From: Rhizobium sullae
GTDB taxonomy: Bacteria > Pseudomonadota > Alphaproteobacteria > Rhizobiales > Rhizobiaceae
Length of the DNA stretch: 64,000 nt
Reading direction: 5' to 3'
NCBI RefSeq assembly: GCF_025200715.1
Contig: NZ_CP104144.1
Coordinates: forward strand, 558,001-622,000
The number at the start of each line of letters is the position of its first letter. The stretch's first letter is position 1. The position numbers were made by a program, and so were the translations under genes. Below are positions 9,898 to 18,557 of this stretch, piece after piece. Under the pieces are notes generated by a model. That model saw nothing but the letters and a program-made list of their open reading frames with translations, did no database searches and was not told the origin of the DNA.

Positions 9898-11961
9898 TTA
9901 CGGCCGAACGGGTTCATCGCGGTGGTCAGCGGGACTGGGTGGTGAGCGTTCAAGCAAGAGCTTCTCAACGTGGCTGAGTGGCAGAGGTTTTCCGAAGAAA
10001 TATCCCTGAATTTCAGTGCAACCATGCTCCCTCACTCGATCGAGCTGGTTGGTCGTTTCGACACCTTCTGCCGTGGTCGTAATGCCGAGACTTGATCCTA
10101 GATCGACCACCGCCTTCACGATGGCGGCGCAATCCTTGGACTCCCCAAGCTCACGGATGAACGATTGATCGATCTTGATCTTATCAAACGGGAAAAGCCT
10201 CAGATAACTCAAGGAAGAATATCCGGTGCCGAAGTCATCCATCGCGATCCGTACGCCAAGTCCCCTTATGTGGTGCAGGGTCGCCAAGGCCGTCTCACTG
10301 TCGGTGAGGAGGACGGATTCCGTGATTTCGAGTTCAAGCCGAAAGGCTGACAGGCCGGAATCGGCAAGGGCAGAAATAACAATATGGGTAAGCGACGGGC
10401 TTCGGAACTGGAGTGGGGAAAGGTTTACCGCAACCCTCACATCTCCCGGCCAGTTTGCGGCATCCTTGCAGGCCCTGCGCAACACCCATTCGCCGAGCGG
10501 CACGATTAAGCCGGTTTCCTCTGCGAGAGGGATGAACTCGGCGGGTGAAACCAATCCCCGCTCAGGATGGTGCCAACGCAAGAGTGCCTCGAAACCGACG
10601 ATCTCTTCGGTTCCTGCGTTGACCTGCGGCTGATAATAGATTTCGAACTGGTTGCCTGCGATAGCCTGCCGAAGATCGATTTCGAGTTTGCGCCGCTGCT
10701 GAATGCCGGCGTCCATCGCAGGCTCAAAGAAGCAATACGTGCTTCTGCCGTTCGATTTTGCCTTGTAGAGAGCGGTATCGGCATTCCTCAAAACACTATC
10801 GGCTGTGTCGCCGTCGTCAGGAGCGATCGCAATACCGATGCTGACGCCGATGTGAACAGGCTGCCCCTCTATGTCGAACATTTCGCCGATAGCGTCGACA
10901 AGTCTTTGCGCCAGGGCCGAGGCCGTTTCATTCGTTCGAGCGTCCCCGTGAAAGATGACGAATTCGTCACCGCCCAGCCGTGCGATGCTGTCGCCCTCAG
11001 CCAGGCAATTCTTCAGTCTGTCCGTCACTGCCTTTAGCAGAAGGTCGCCGACGGCATGCCCCAACGTATCGTTCGCCTCTTTGAAGTGGTCGAGATCGAG
11101 GCATAGCAGCGCGCTGCGTTTTCCACCGCTACGAAAGGATAGTTCCTTTTCAAGCTTGTCACGCAAAAGCGTACGATTGGGCAAACCAGTCAACGGATCG
11201 TGACCAGCCATATGTTTTATCTGCTCTTCTGCACGCACGGATTCGGTAACGTCTTCATGGGTCGCGACGTAGCCGCCGTTGTCCATTGGATTATGCGTGA
11301 TTTTTATCACCCTGCCATCCATCAGGACTACATTTTCGCTTGCGGCGGAACCCTTTAGCGCGGCTTCGACGACGACATCGAAATATGCCTCCCGCTGAGC
11401 AGGCGCGTTTCCGGCCGTTTGCCGATAGTCGAGGATTTGCCAAAGAGGCGTCCCGGGCCGCGTCAACGATTCGGGCAGCTCGTACAAGCGGCAATAGGCT
11501 GCGTTGCAAAGTAATAGTTTTTTCTCGGCATCGAACATGCACAGTCCGTGCGGCATGTTTGCTAGCGCCGCATCGAAGCGCCGGTTCTGATCGGCCAGAT
11601 CCTTTTTTATGCTGGCGAGCGCGGATATGTCATCACAGCCGATCAACCATCCCCCGTCATCCACTGGCGTGGAGGTCAGTGAAACGATCCGGCCACTGAC
11701 TGAGATCTCCTGACGCAACAAGGTCGAACGCGTGAGGAGGTGCGTCAGCCAGCTCTCTTGATTGTTGTCGGCTTGCTGCGACTGACCTAGGATCGGAATC
11801 TGCGCAGCCATCCTTGTCGCACTGACACCGAATTCGATAGCGCCTTTGGGGGCCTGCAAGAGTTTCCCCATCTGATCGTTGAATATCACAACGCGCAAGT
11901 CTGCATCCAGCAGCATGACGCCCTGCTGCATGTTCTCCAGAATACGGAAGGAACTGAGCAT
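9898..11961 (-). CDS. PAS-GGDEF-EAL cyclic-di-GMP protein
   Basis: This 687-residue cytosolic protein has two PAS-like sensor regions (about 1-115 and 125-240), a GGDEF diguanylate cyclase domain (intact RLGGDEF, GGDEF at 330-334) and an EAL phosphodiesterase domain (FEALLRWHHPERG, EAL at 458-460, ELEITESVL, AMDDFGTGYSSL, DKIKIDQSFI). Both active-site signatures look complete, so it could make or degrade c-di-GMP. The RxxD inhibitory site before GGDEF is not present (AEGD instead). No membrane segment or signal peptide is visible. The ATG at 11961 follows an AAGGTGG ribosome-binding site. It stands alone, convergent with glgB. Confidence 0.92.
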   Translation of the reverse strand: MLSSFRILENMQQGVMLLDADLRVVIFNDQMGKLLQAPKGAIEFGVSATRMAAQIPILGQSQQADNNQESWLTHLLTRSTLLRQEISVSGRIVSLTSTPVDDGGWLIGCDDISALASIKKDLADQNRRFDAALANMPHGLCMFDAEKKLLLCNAAYCRLYELPESLTRPGTPLWQILDYRQTAGNAPAQREAYFDVVVEAALKGSAASENVVLMDGRVIKITHNPMDNGGYVATHEDVTESVRAEEQIKHMAGHDPLTGLPNRTLLRDKLEKELSFRSGGKRSALLCLDLDHFKEANDTLGHAVGDLLLKAVTDRLKNCLAEGDSIARLGGDEFVIFHGDARTNETASALAQRLVDAIGEMFDIEGQPVHIGVSIGIAIAPDDGDTADSVLRNADTALYKAKSNGRSTYCFFEPAMDAGIQQRRKLEIDLRQAIAGNQFEIYYQPQVNAGTEEIVGFEALLRWHHPERGLVSPAEFIPLAEETGLIVPLGEWVLRRACKDAANWPGDVRVAVNLSPLQFRSPSLTHIVISALADSGLSAFRLELEITESVLLTDSETALATLHHIRGLGVRIAMDDFGTGYSSLSYLRLFPFDKIKIDQSFIRELGESKDCAAIVKAVVDLGSSLGITTTAEGVETTNQLDRVREHGCTEIQGYFFGKPLPLSHVEKLLLERSPPSPADHRDEPVRP

Positions 11962-12682
11962 ATTCCACCTTTGCTAGGCGACGATACACGCAACTGTAGA
12001 GTGCGCTCGAGGCGATCACAATACTTTCCTTCCAGGTTCCTCAACCAGATCACATCGGCGGTCGCCTCTGCGCGGGAATGGCCGACGGCGAAACGGTGGG
12101 CGCGGGAGCGCCCGGACCGTTAGTGCCGTCTCGCCGGGTGCCGATCAGTGCGTCCGTTTCCAAGTCAGGCCTCGTTACGCAACAACTGACACAAGCGTTA
12201 GGCGAGGCCATCATCCGCACACCGCCACGGTTCCAAAGACAACGCTTGAAAGGCCGCCTATTGGCCGTCGATTGTCGCCAGGAGAATGATGATGGTCACC
12301 GGACATCGTTCGGGAGCGGCGTAGTGACGCTTGATCGATACTACCGCACTCCGTGCGGGGCAGGATGCGCGCAAAAGCAGGGCGCCGCCGTTTGTGCTGG
12401 TGTCCGGCGTTGAACCCTGCGGTCTGATCTCGCTTCCGTAGGCATCAGCGCTCGGGGACGCGCCAAATGTTGTTTTTAATCATGCGCAGTGATAGTATTC
12501 GCCAGCGGTGCCGCACTTTTTCAGCGCGGGCTGCGTGCTTTGTCTGTGAGTTGCTTCTGATCAAGCAGAAGAATCTCTCGCGCTTGAGGGACATACTCAG
12601 AAGCATATTTTCGTCCGACGCCAACTCAATGGCGCCTCCGCCGGTCTATCTTGAACGCGAACGGAAATACTTGGAGGAAAAA
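11962..12682. other. Region without a recognisable gene
   Basis: These 721 bases separate the GGDEF-EAL gene from the lipoprotein gene. A 111-codon plus-strand frame at 12078-12413 is open but its translation has low-complexity character, no good ribosome-binding site and no family I recognise. A short GC hairpin (CGCACTCCGTGCGG) occurs near 12345. Small RNAs cannot be excluded. Confidence 0.4.
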
Positions 12683-12925
12683 ATGACCAAGTGCACGATA
12701 AGTCTTACTCTCTTAGGCTGCCTTGCGTTGTCTGGCTGCCAGTCTGCTGCAACGTCGCAAGGAGGACGCAGTAGCGAGTTCGGCTGCATCGCCGGTACGG
12801 TTGGCGGCGCGGTCGTCGGCGGTCTGCTCGGCGCGACCATTGGCTCGGGAACCGGGCAATTGTGGGCTGTTGGCGGCGGAGCCACGCTGGGCGCTGCGGG
12901 CGGCAATGCCTTGACCTGCTATTGA
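12683..12925 (+). CDS. Glycine-zipper lipoprotein
   Basis: This 80-residue small envelope protein has a type II signal with lipobox LSGC near residue 18, so it should be lipidated and anchored in a membrane. After a short linker comes a glycine-zipper segment (GTVGGAVVGGLLGATIGSG and GGGATLGAAGGNA), typical of the glycine-zipper 2TM/Rick17kDa-like families. The start at 12683 is chosen over upstream in-frame starts because GGAGGA sits seven bases before it and the signal peptide begins there. Its stop overlaps an upstream in-frame ATG of the EF-hand gene, so the two may be co-transcribed. Exact function unknown. Confidence 0.85.
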   Translation: MTKCTISLTLLGCLALSGCQSAATSQGGRSSEFGCIAGTVGGAVVGGLLGATIGSGTGQLWAVGGGATLGAAGGNALTCY

Positions 12926-12939
12926 TGCGAAGGGCCGGG

Positions 12940-13296
12940 ATGATGAAAAGAGTAGTCCTACTGACAGGATTCGTTTTTTTCACCGCCATTGCGGCGGCCG
13001 CGCAGAATCAGCCGACGGCCCTGAACCAGGGTCAAATGGATCGGCTGGATCGCGACAGGAACGGAGCGGTCGACCGATCCGAATATCAGGCCTTCATGAC
13101 GACGGCTTTCGTGAGCCTCGACAAGAACAAGGACGGAAGCCTGAACTCCGGCGAAGTTGCCCAAGTTCTGAATGTCCAGCAATTCGCGGCCATCGACGCC
13201 AACGGCGACGGCAAGGCCAGCCAGAACGAGTTCCTGAACAGGGTGATGGCGGACTTCAAGACCGCCGACCGCGGCGGTGACGGACGCCTGCAGTAG
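12940..13296 (+). CDS. Secreted EF-hand calcium-binding protein
   Basis: This ~118-residue protein starts with a signal peptide (MMKRVVLLTGFVFFTAIAAA, cleavage near AAAQ) and carries EF-hand loops DRDRNGAVDRSEY, DKNKDGSLNSGEV and DANGDGKASQNEF, plus a fourth loop DRGGDGRLQ cut short by the stop codon. It is likely periplasmic and binds calcium. Three starts are possible: 12925, 12940 and 12943. The downstream pair fits the signal peptide and an AGGGCCGGG site best. It lies directly after the glycine-zipper gene. No enzymatic domain is present. Confidence 0.85.
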   Translation: MMKRVVLLTGFVFFTAIAAAAQNQPTALNQGQMDRLDRDRNGAVDRSEYQAFMTTAFVSLDKNKDGSLNSGEVAQVLNVQQFAAIDANGDGKASQNEFLNRVMADFKTADRGGDGRLQ

Positions 13297-13411
13297 TGCA
13301 AGACGCAGCAGCGATCCGAGCCGCCTTGGCGGCGCGCTTCCGCTCGTCTCTTCTCTACTCGGTGACGACGCCAGGTCAGTTTGTCCTGCTGAATTGCCGG
13401 CAGGCTTCCCT

Positions 13412-13545
13412 TAGGCGACCCTCACATAGCTTATTATGGTTCCTGAGGCTCAAGCATGTGGCAATGGGGCCGTCCAGTTGCCCCGGATTGTCGGCGACGA
13501 AGGCGATGCGGGCGCTGGCGTTCGGGAACAGCATCGCTTCGCGCG
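13412..13545 (-). pseudogene. Multicopper oxidase C-terminal remnant
   Basis: The last ~45 codons of a multicopper oxidase can be read on the minus strand, but only across three frames: RIAFVADNPG followed by W; then HCHMLE, the type-1/type-3 copper motif HCHxxE, at 13449-13466; then ASGTIISYVRVA and a stop at 13412-13414. In intact enzymes these pieces run in one frame as DNPGxW...HCHxxEHxASGM...YxRVA. Two frameshifts, and the absence of the rest of the gene upstream, make this a decayed tail. It lies next to another remnant at 13634-13931. Confidence 0.65.
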
Positions 13546-13633
13546 CATCGGTTATGGCTCAGCGAGGACGTTCAGCGTCGCATGAACTGCGGCTTGGCAC
13601 CACCCCAATATGGCGAGATATAGGTTCCTGAGC

Positions 13634-13931
13634 CGAGACGCTCTTTGCAAATCGTCTCCACAAGCTGCTGCAGGTCCTTCGCGCGCGACGAGCCGCTGCA
13701 ACTCCTCATCGCTGATTGCGTAGTTCGACGAGCATCGCGCCTCGACGTAAGTCCGCGACAACAGTTCGAAGCAGTGGCGGCCAAAGCGTGTGTCGCGTGG
13801 CCAGGCGGCAACCAGCCGCGCTCGGCACTTTCGGCTTGCGAGCGCAGCACTTTGGTACGGTGCGACTTCGGGGTCAGTGTAAGTAGAAGGCTATGATAAA
13901 GGCGCCTTCGGCGAGCTTGGTGAGATAACTG
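13634..13931 (-). pseudogene. Nucleotidyltransferase-HEPN protein remnant (HEPN part)
   Basis: The C-terminal HEPN domain of a MNT-HEPN-type protein is readable in pieces: LSHQARRRRLYHSLLLTLT and PKSHRTKVLRSQAESAERG in one frame, then WPRDTRFGRHCFELLSRTYV and EARCSSNYAISDEELQRL in another, then DLQQLVETICKERL back in the first. Family members have these segments contiguous (HQAxERLYHxxLL, PKSHxxKxLRSQAE, AWPRDT, YVEARYSxxYxIxxEEL, LVxxICxERL). Frameshifts and the missing N-terminal nucleotidyltransferase domain show it is inactive. HEPN domains are often RNases and the pair often forms toxin-antitoxin modules. Confidence 0.7.
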
Positions 13932-14053
13932 ACGATGCGGGGCTTCCGCAATTCTATAGGCGGTGATCCAGAACCGCCCGACTGTAAATTCCATGATCGG
14001 AGGTTTTGTATCAATACCTGGGGTTCTGTCGAAAGCGAGTTTTGGCCGGCTCA

Positions 14054-15208
14054 TCAACCACTCGGCGAGCGTTCGAAGTCGAAAATGTTCTGCGTCGCGA
14101 GTGCGGCAGCGCCCCGTGCCCATGAACTCGGGACCCAGTCGGCGACGAGTTCCGGCTTGGTGAAGAATGCGAACTCCTCCAGTGTTTCGCGGATCGGGGC
14201 GAGAAGCGCTTCACCGAATTGCACGGCTTCGCCGCCCACGACGATGATCTCCGGGTCGAACAGATTGACCATGTCAGCCAAATGCCGCCCGATCCGCGAC
14301 CCACAGTCCGAAAGAATGGAGAGCGCCAGGTCATCTTGATGTTCGATGGACCTGGCAAACTCATCACGGCTTATCGCGAAGCCCGTACGGCCTTGCCATT
14401 CGTCCAGCATATAGGGCTCGGCTGCATGTGCCATCAGGCATCCACGCCGGCCGCATTCACACAAGCGGCCGTTCGGAACGGAGATCGTATGACCCAGTTT
14501 GCCGGCGGCACTGTGGCTTCCGTGATAGACCTCGCCCTTGATCACAAGCGAACAGCCGATACCTGCGCCTATTGCAAGCGCCGCGAAGTTCCGGTGATCG
14601 CGGCCGACGCCGAACAGTTTTTGCGCGACAGCGAAAGCGTTTACGTCGTCATCGATCCAGACTGGAACATGGACGCGTTTGGCGAGCAGCTCCGCGAATG
14701 GCAGGTTCTTCCAGCCGAAGCGGGGGCTCTGGATGCACATGCCCGTCGATGGATTGATCTCCCCCGGAATCGAAACGCCGATTCCCATGATTTCCCCTTC
14801 TCGCCGATTGGCCTGCCCGAGCAGCTTCGCGATCGTGGCGGCAACGGTTTCGATCATGCCCTCCGGGCTCGTGTCGGCGACCTCCGCTTCGAGCGATGCA
14901 AGGGGGGTTGTGGCCAGATCGGTCAGCACGCAGTCGATGCTGTATCTGTTGAGCTTGAAACCAAGCGCAAGATGCGCTTCATAGTTGATATCGACCGGTA
15001 TGGGGCGCCGGCCGGTCGTTCCAGCAACCGTTTCGCGTTCCACGACCAGTGCCGCCTCCATCAATTCCGCGACAACGAACGTGACGGCCGCAGGGCTCAA
15101 TCCCGTAATTTGCGCCATTTCGGCGCGGGAGATAGGTCCGCGGTTCCTTAGCAAGTTCAAGATAAGGCGCCGGTTCAAGGCTCGTGACGTACTGGCATTT
15201 CCTCTCAC
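14054..15208 (-). CDS. ROK-family transcriptional repressor
   Basis: This 384-residue regulator has an N-terminal winged helix (about 10-70: LNLLRNRGPISRAEMAQITG, SPAAVTFVVAELMEAALVVE) and a ROK sugar-binding domain (GIGVSIPGEINP, ALAIGAGIGCSLVIKGE) with the zinc motif CECGRRGC. The usual acidic residue in the GE-x-GH sugar motif is replaced by Lys (AGKLGHT), so it is a regulator rather than a kinase and may bind an unusual ligand. It is divergent from the sugar ABC transporter and GH42 genes, and a perfect palindrome (15221-15241) lies 12 bases upstream of its start. It most likely represses that operon and itself, released by a galactoside-derived sugar (inference from context). Confidence 0.9.
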   Translation of the reverse strand: MRGNASTSRALNRRLILNLLRNRGPISRAEMAQITGLSPAAVTFVVAELMEAALVVERETVAGTTGRRPIPVDINYEAHLALGFKLNRYSIDCVLTDLATTPLASLEAEVADTSPEGMIETVAATIAKLLGQANRREGEIMGIGVSIPGEINPSTGMCIQSPRFGWKNLPFAELLAKRVHVPVWIDDDVNAFAVAQKLFGVGRDHRNFAALAIGAGIGCSLVIKGEVYHGSHSAAGKLGHTISVPNGRLCECGRRGCLMAHAAEPYMLDEWQGRTGFAISRDEFARSIEHQDDLALSILSDCGSRIGRHLADMVNLFDPEIIVVGGEAVQFGEALLAPIRETLEEFAFFTKPELVADWVPSSWARGAAALATQNIFDFERSPSG

Positions 15209-15220
15209 TTCGCTTCCTCA

Positions 15221-15241
15221 TTAATTTATTTCGTAAATTAA
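15221..15241. promoter_or_regulatory. Palindromic operator between ROK gene and ABC operon
   Basis: Arms TTAATTTA (15221-15228) and TAAATTAA (15234-15241) are perfect inverted repeats around TTTCG. AT-rich palindromes with a central TTTCG-like core are typical of ROK regulators such as NagC, Mlc and XylR. It lies 12 bases upstream of the ROK start, so autoregulation as well as control of the divergent operon is likely. Confidence 0.75.
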
Positions 15242-15409
15242 CTATTGTCCCGGCTCCAAAGCTAGGCTAACTTCGCACCGTTGGCAATCGAGGAGGAGTT
15301 CGCCTGCCGCCAAATCACACTGCATGGCGACGCTTGGTACATTCATAGAACTTGGCCTGCCCGAGCGAACGCGCTCGGCAATGCCGAAGCTTTGTCTCGG
15401 GAGGAGAAA

Positions 15410-16690
15410 ATGGCAATGAAAGATCTAACATCGCTGATTTCAGGGGCTGCCCCGTCGCGGCGGCAGTTCATGATCGGTACGGGAACAGCGCTTGCAGGTG
15501 TGGCGCTCGGTTGCCCGGCGTTGGCGCAGAGCAAGGAACTGGTGATCATTTCCAATATTGGCAACGCGGCGCAGCGCGAGGTGTTGCAGCGTATTGCCAG
15601 CGAATACGAAAAAAACAGCGGCGCAAAAGTCACCATCAACAATATGGATCACGAAGCCCACAAGACCGCGATCCGCAGTTACCTCGTGGTCGGCGCGCCC
15701 GATATCTGCTTCTGGTTCTCCGGCAATCGCATGAAGGCCTTTGTTAAGCGCGGCCTGTTCGACGACATTTCGGACCTGTTCGAGCGCGAAAATTACAAGA
15801 GCGTGCTTGGTCCTGCGACCGGTGCCGTCACCGTGGACGGCAAGCAGTACGGCCTGCCACTCGGCGGTCTGCTTTGGGGCCTCTTCTATCGCAAGGACGT
15901 TTTTGCCGAGAAGGGCTGGACGCCGCCCAAGACGATCGTCGACTTGCTCGCCCTGGGTGAGCACGCGAAATCGGCGGGCATGATTCCTATCAGCATGGGT
16001 ACCAAGGAGATGTGGCCGGCGGCCGGCTGGTTCGACCACATGAACCTGCGCATCAACGGCCTCGATAAGCATATCGAACTCATGGATGGCAAGATGCCCT
16101 ACACGGACGCCGCACTGAAACCGGTATTCGACAAATGGGGAGAATTGGTCAAGGCGGATCTCTTCAGTCCGAACCACACGTCTTTCGGGTGGGAGCAGGC
16201 ATCGGCTGCGCTTGCACAGAAGAAGGCCGCGATGATGGACCTGGCCGGCTTCATCAAATATGGCTTCCCCGAGGACCAGGTCGGTCAGATCGCGTTTTCG
16301 CCATTCCCGGAAATCACCGCTGGGATAGGGCGCTACGAAGACTTCGCTTTGAACTCCGTCCACGTACCGAAGAACGCGAAGAACAAGGAAGGGGCGCGCG
16401 ATTTCCTCGCCTATTTCTATAAGCCCGAAAACCTTTCAGCCTTCCTGGAAACGGAAAGCGCGGTGCCACCGCGCAGCGACTGCCCGCCGAGCAAGGACCC
16501 CTTGGTCAACGCTGCTGTCGAGCAGCTCAAGACCGTTGCCGGCTCGGCACAGTATTACGACCGCGACACTGATCCCGACATGGCGCTAGAGGGGCTGAAG
16601 GGCTTCCAGGAATTCATGGCCAAGCCGGAACGCCGCGACCAGATTCTGGAGCGCCTCGAGGCGACCCGCAAGCGCATTTTCAAGACGTGA
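15410..16690 (+). CDS. Sugar ABC transporter substrate-binding protein
   Basis: This 426-residue periplasmic binding protein of the MalE/UgpB type (family 1 extracellular solute-binding protein) begins with a twin-arginine signal, SRRQFMIGTGTALAG with RR at 17-18, ending near ALAQS. The mature part is typical: ELVIISNIGNAAQREVLQRI, KQYGLPLGGLLWGLFYRKDV, ALAQKKAAMMDLAGFIKYG. The ATG at 15410 is preferred over an in-frame upstream start at 15281 because GGGAGGAG precedes it and the signal starts there. Two permeases, an ATPase and a GH42 beta-galactosidase follow, so the ligand is probably a galactose-containing oligosaccharide (inference). Confidence 0.93.
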   Translation: MAMKDLTSLISGAAPSRRQFMIGTGTALAGVALGCPALAQSKELVIISNIGNAAQREVLQRIASEYEKNSGAKVTINNMDHEAHKTAIRSYLVVGAPDICFWFSGNRMKAFVKRGLFDDISDLFERENYKSVLGPATGAVTVDGKQYGLPLGGLLWGLFYRKDVFAEKGWTPPKTIVDLLALGEHAKSAGMIPISMGTKEMWPAAGWFDHMNLRINGLDKHIELMDGKMPYTDAALKPVFDKWGELVKADLFSPNHTSFGWEQASAALAQKKAAMMDLAGFIKYGFPEDQVGQIAFSPFPEITAGIGRYEDFALNSVHVPKNAKNKEGARDFLAYFYKPENLSAFLETESAVPPRSDCPPSKDPLVNAAVEQLKTVAGSAQYYDRDTDPDMALEGLKGFQEFMAKPERRDQILERLEATRKRIFKT

Positions 16691-16795
16691 CGGTCGGCAG
16701 CGGTCGCGGCACCTCCCTAAGCGCACCGCACTCCGGGCGGGAACAGCGACAAGCCTTGGCTCCTGCCCGGAACGATCTTTCGAGAGTATAAAACG

Positions 16796-17680
16796 ATGTC
16801 CAGCTTTTGGCGGCGCCACCGGAATTGGATGGCCCCAACTTTCTTTATCCTGCCCGGAGGCCTTTTGTTCGGGATCGTCATCATCATGGCTTCGATTCAG
16901 ACGATCTGGGTTTCCTTCTTCGATTGGGATGGCGTCGGCGCAATGCAATGGGTGGGGCTGTCGAACTACACCCAGCTTTTCGAAGATCACCAGTTCTATC
17001 TCTCTCTCAAAAACAACCTGATCTGGCTGGGCATGTTCATGCTGGCGCCACCCTTGGGACTGGCGCTTGCGCTGTTGCTCAATCAACCGATCAAGGGCAT
17101 GCGCATCATGAAGTCGCTGTTCTTCGTGCCGCTGGTGCTCGCTTCCGTGACGGTGGGCGTCGTTTTCACCTGGGTCTACGATCCGAGTTTCGGTCTGTTG
17201 TCGCTGATCTTCAGCTATTTCGGAGCCACGGCGCCCGCGCTGCTTTCCGACGAACATTTCGTCACCTTCGCCGTCGTCGGCGCAGCACTCTGGCCGCAGA
17301 TCGCCTTCTGTCTGGTCCTGTTCCTTGCGGGCCTCAACAACCTGAGCGAGGATCTGATCGGCGCTGGCCGCGTGGACGGCGCGCGCGGCTTGCCGATGCT
17401 CTGGCACGTCGTGCTGCCGCAATTGCGCGAGGTCAGCTTCATCGCGCTCGCCGTAACCGTGATCGGTGCGCTACGCTCCTTCGACATGGTGGCGGTCATG
17501 ACGTCCGGGGGTCCGTTCGGCTCGTCCACCGTGCTCGCCTATCAGATGTACGAGCAATCCATCTTTTCCTATCGCTTTGGATATGGAGCAGCCATCGCCA
17601 CCGTGCTTTTCGTCATCATGGCGCTCTTTATCGTCTGGTACCTGCGCACGCTGCTCAAGCCGGAACAGGAGAGCATCTGA
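16796..17680 (+). CDS. Sugar ABC transporter permease (MalF type)
   Basis: This 294-residue inner-membrane permease of the CUT1 family has six predicted hydrophobic segments. It carries the cytoplasmic EAA-type loop near residues 190-210 (NNLSEDLIGAGRVDGARGLP) that contacts the ATPase. Its stop overlaps the start of the second permease by one base (TGATG). It forms the MalF-like half of the channel, next to the MalG-like half. Confidence 0.93.
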   Translation: MSSFWRRHRNWMAPTFFILPGGLLFGIVIIMASIQTIWVSFFDWDGVGAMQWVGLSNYTQLFEDHQFYLSLKNNLIWLGMFMLAPPLGLALALLLNQPIKGMRIMKSLFFVPLVLASVTVGVVFTWVYDPSFGLLSLIFSYFGATAPALLSDEHFVTFAVVGAALWPQIAFCLVLFLAGLNNLSEDLIGAGRVDGARGLPMLWHVVLPQLREVSFIALAVTVIGALRSFDMVAVMTSGGPFGSSTVLAYQMYEQSIFSYRFGYGAAIATVLFVIMALFIVWYLRTLLKPEQESI

Positions 17681-18531
17681 TGTATCCGCGTCCGATTTCC
17701 GAAGACTCTCCCTGGCGTCGCGCTGCTTATGTCGGCATGACCGCGCTTGTCCTGATCCTCTGGCTCGTGCCGCTGATTGCCGTGATGGCTACCGCCCTGC
17801 GGTCTTTCGAGGAAGTAATGGCCGGCAACTACTGGGGCTGGCCGAAGAGCTTCAACTTCGTCGAAAACTACGCCGCCGTCTTCACCCAGACGGCCATGAC
17901 CCGATACTTCCTCAACAGCCTGATCCTCACCCTGCCGTCGGTGCTAGGTGTGCTTATACTGTCGACACTTACCGGCTACGTGCTGTCGCGTTACCGTTTC
18001 CGCGGCGCCAACCTGATATTCGCGCTGTTCGTCGGCGGCAATTTCCTGCCGGCACAGATCATGATGATCCCGGTGCGCAACCTGATGGTATCGATCGGCC
18101 TCTATGACACCTACTATGCGCTGATCGTCTTCCACATCGCCTTCCAGACCGGCTTTGCGACGCTCTTCATGCGCAACTTCATCGCCGCGCTGCCTGATGA
18201 GCTGTTTCAGGCAGCGCGGGCGGAGGGGGCATCGCCGGGCCAAACGCTGATCCATGTCGTGCTGCCGCTCATCCGCCCGGCACTGGCAGCGCTTGCGATT
18301 CTGACCTTCACCTTCGTATGGAACGACTATTTCTGGGCAATCGTGCTGACGCAGAGCGATGCGGTGAAGCCGGTGACGGCGGGCCTCAGCAACCTGCGCG
18401 GTGAATGGGTGTCGGCATGGAACCTCGTGGCGGCCGCCACGATCATGGTCGCTGTCCCGCCCGTCGTGATGTTCTTCCTCATGCAACGCCACTTCATCGC
18501 CGGCCTCACGGTCGGAGCGGTGAAGGGCTGA
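17680..18531 (+). CDS. Sugar ABC transporter permease (MalG type)
   Basis: This 283-residue second permease begins MYPRPISEDSPWRRAAYVG and contains the EAA loop (LPDELFQAARAEGASPGQTL) followed by a conserved proline-rich turn (LPLIRPALAALA), as in MalG/UgpE-type CUT1 permeases. The ATG shares its A with the stop of the previous gene. A longer open frame that spans both permeases in a different register is not real. Confidence 0.93.
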   Translation: MYPRPISEDSPWRRAAYVGMTALVLILWLVPLIAVMATALRSFEEVMAGNYWGWPKSFNFVENYAAVFTQTAMTRYFLNSLILTLPSVLGVLILSTLTGYVLSRYRFRGANLIFALFVGGNFLPAQIMMIPVRNLMVSIGLYDTYYALIVFHIAFQTGFATLFMRNFIAALPDELFQAARAEGASPGQTLIHVVLPLIRPALAALAILTFTFVWNDYFWAIVLTQSDAVKPVTAGLSNLRGEWVSAWNLVAAATIMVAVPPVVMFFLMQRHFIAGLTVGAVKG

Positions 18532-18557
18532 TGCGAAAGATTAAAAGGATGGTTCGA

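Noticed and set aside
12078..12413. 111-codon plus-strand frame
   Set aside because: No ribosome-binding site, no recognisable family, and composition typical of random GC-rich sequence.
13320..13333. GCCGCC-TT-GGCGGC palindrome after the EF-hand gene considered as a terminator
   Set aside because: The stem is short, and no T-run follows; it could be chance in GC-rich DNA.
15440..16363. 307-codon minus-strand frame inside the substrate-binding protein gene
   Set aside because: Antisense shadow with low-complexity Arg/His content and no start signal.
16807..18531. 574-codon plus-strand frame across the permease genes
   Set aside because: Its first half is the wrong register of the MalF-type permease and gives a non-membrane, Arg/His-rich sequence. 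Only the part from 17680 (the MalG-type permease) is real.
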